NCBI GenBank assembly: GCA_937928005.1
Contig: CALFVD010000002.1
Location: 1 to 42,435, forward strand
Origin: an uncultured Neomegalonema sp.
GTDB lineage: Bacteria; Pseudomonadota; Alphaproteobacteria; Rhodobacterales; Rhodobacteraceae
Length of the DNA stretch: 42,435 nucleotides
Reading direction: 5' to 3'
In this document: in pieces, positions 41,470 through 42,435 of the stretch
How positions within the stretch are numbered: position 1 is the first letter of the stretch
Layout: each line of letters opens with the position of its first letter
The notes under the pieces: generated by a model
Database searches by the model: none
What the model was told of the DNA's origin: nothing
Seen by the model: only the letters and a program-made list of their open reading frames with translations
Translations under genes and position numbers: made by a program

Positions 41470-42435
41470 TCACGCCCCTTTTGGCAATGCTTCGGCAAGC
41501 ACTTCCGCAACATGACGGGCCGTACGGTCGGTAGTGTCGGCGATCTGGTGGCGGCAGGAGGTGCCGCTGGCGATGACGATGGTGGTCGCGTCGGCGGCGC
41601 GGATGGTGGGGGCGAGGGTGAGTTCGGCCATGGCGCGGGATACGTCTTTTGTTTCCGCCTGATAGCCGAATGCGCCTGCCATACCGCAGCATGAGCTGTC
41701 GATTAATTCAACGTCCAGTTCGGGGATGCGGGCGAGGAGGCGCTGGACAGGACCCATGATATCGGCGGCTTTCTGGTGGCAATGGCCGTGGAGGAGGGCG
41801 CGTTTCGCCGCAATAGGTTTGAGCGGCAGGTCGAGGGTTTCGGCGTATTCCTCGAAGGTCTGGATCATCGCACCCATCTCCGCCGTCCAGCCATCGATCA
41901 GGCGAGGGGCTTCGTCGCGAAAAGTGAGAACGCAGGACGGCTCCAACCCTACGATGGGGATGCCTGCGTCGATGGCTTTGCGGAAGGCGGCGATGCTACG
42001 GGTCAACTCCTGACGTGCGTTCTCGACCATACCGGCGGAGAGATATGTACGACCGCAGCAGAGGGGGCGAGGGTTGTCGTCGCCGATTTCACCGACCAAT
42101 AGGCCAGCCGCGTTTAGAACATGCAAGGTAGCGGCGATGTTTTGAGGCTCGAAATAGCGATTGAATGTGTCGGCAAAGAGGTAGACGTCTGGGGTCTCGG
42201 TTTTCTTCGCGCGGGTGGGGCGGTGCCAATGGGGAAGGCGGCGATCCTTCGAGAAGCCCGTTATCCGCTCGGAAAGGGCGGCGAGGCCGGGAATAGTATC
42301 GCGAGCGTTCGCCAACACCGGCAGGCGCGATAGAAATGGGGCGTAGCGGGGCAGGTGGCCGATAAGACGGTCCCGCAGGCTATGGCCGTGCTTGGCGGCG
42401 CGGGCGGCCTGTACTTCGATCTTCATCTTGGCCAT
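41470..42435 (-). CDS. C-terminal part of a YdiJ-type FAD/Fe-S dehydrogenase (truncated by window)
   Basis: The visible 321 residues are the iron-sulfur part of a large FAD-linked oxidase. They include two cysteine-rich CCG blocks, PLCCGRTY (126-127) and DSSCCGMAG (249-250), and HGHCHQK near 216-222. The opening VxMAKMKIE-like stretch, KHGHSLRDRLIGHLPRYAPF, is internal in YdiJ-type proteins of about 1000 residues, so the window-edge Met is not the true start. Relatives oxidise 2-hydroxy acids such as D-lactate or D-2-hydroxyglutarate. Substrate is not shown. Confidence 0.85.
   Translation of the reverse strand: MAKMKIEVQAARAAKHGHSLRDRLIGHLPRYAPFLSRLPVLANARDTIPGLAALSERITGFSKDRRLPHWHRPTRAKKTETPDVYLFADTFNRYFEPQNIAATLHVLNAAGLLVGEIGDDNPRPLCCGRTYLSAGMVENARQELTRSIAAFRKAIDAGIPIVGLEPSCVLTFRDEAPRLIDGWTAEMGAMIQTFEEYAETLDLPLKPIAAKRALLHGHCHQKAADIMGPVQRLLARIPELDVELIDSSCCGMAGAFGYQAETKDVSRAMAELTLAPTIRAADATTIVIASGTSCRHQIADTTDRTARHVAEVLAEALPKGA

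Noticed and set aside
1-42435. CRISPR arrays, tRNA or rRNA genes
   Set aside because: No regularly spaced direct repeats, and no cloverleaf or rRNA-like sequence, were seen on either strand by eye.

Overview
The window is chromosomal DNA of an alphaproteobacterium. The evidence is gene content: a prfA-prmC-DUF4167-metallophosphoesterase string, a comF-grxC-nitrilase string beside a methyltransferase and hemH, a ctaD set apart from other oxidase genes, a carnitine dehydrogenase fused to a thioesterase, and two GAAC-N7-GAAC boxes of the type bound by alphaproteobacterial LexA. No rRNA, tRNA or CRISPR array was seen. | Layout: 1-177 holds the first codons and leading non-coding end of an IS110-like element (minus strand) against ccmC. 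178-1591 is ccmC-ccmD-ccmG (cytochrome c maturation), followed by a class III aminotransferase. 2940-8292 is a minus-strand block read as L-carnitine to glycine betaine catabolism (BKACE cleavage enzyme, SDR, unknown CxxC protein, dehydrogenase-thioesterase fusion), interrupted by a FitAB/VapBC-type toxin-antitoxin pair, with a SIMPL protein at its end. 8400-9062 holds a VOC gene between two inverted copies of a 94-bp palindromic element. 9109-14685 has a membrane-anchored unknown protein under a LexA-type box, an EamA transporter, ctaD, a DUF2244 gene and mgtE. 14686-16996 is a three-gene type II secretion-like L-M-C set. 17169-20726 has a radical SAM enzyme, an unknown gene and an SF1B helicase with a second LexA-type box. 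Then come a ROK-family regulator, a small secreted protein, the prfA-prmC-DUF4167-YmdB-type run and a large hybrid histidine kinase whose stop codon lies in another copy of the 94-bp element. | 29600-32560 is an AT-richer organic-peroxide island: OhrR, a secreted alpha/beta hydrolase, a secreted RidA protein, an Ohr with an abnormal C-terminal tail, and a degraded IS66-like remnant. 32674-37272 returns to core genes (membrane protein, hemH, methyltransferase, comF, grxC, nitrilase). 37320-42435 has an unknown gene, moaC-moeA, a repeat-rich spacer of about 630 bp with an 85-bp inverted-repeat element, a small ORF and a third full 94-bp copy, then a DUF3047 gene and the C-terminal part of a YdiJ-type FAD/Fe-S dehydrogenase running off the window. 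| Links between genes: ccmCDG, hemH and ctaD all serve heme and respiratory cytochromes. The carnitine block is a coherent three-step pathway. The Ohr island is a regulated hydroperoxide response. Two loci probably belong to the SOS regulon. The main candidates for novelty are the 94-bp element family, the SOS-boxed unknown membrane protein, the toxin-antitoxin pair inside a catabolic operon, and the IS110 end that may encode a bridge RNA.
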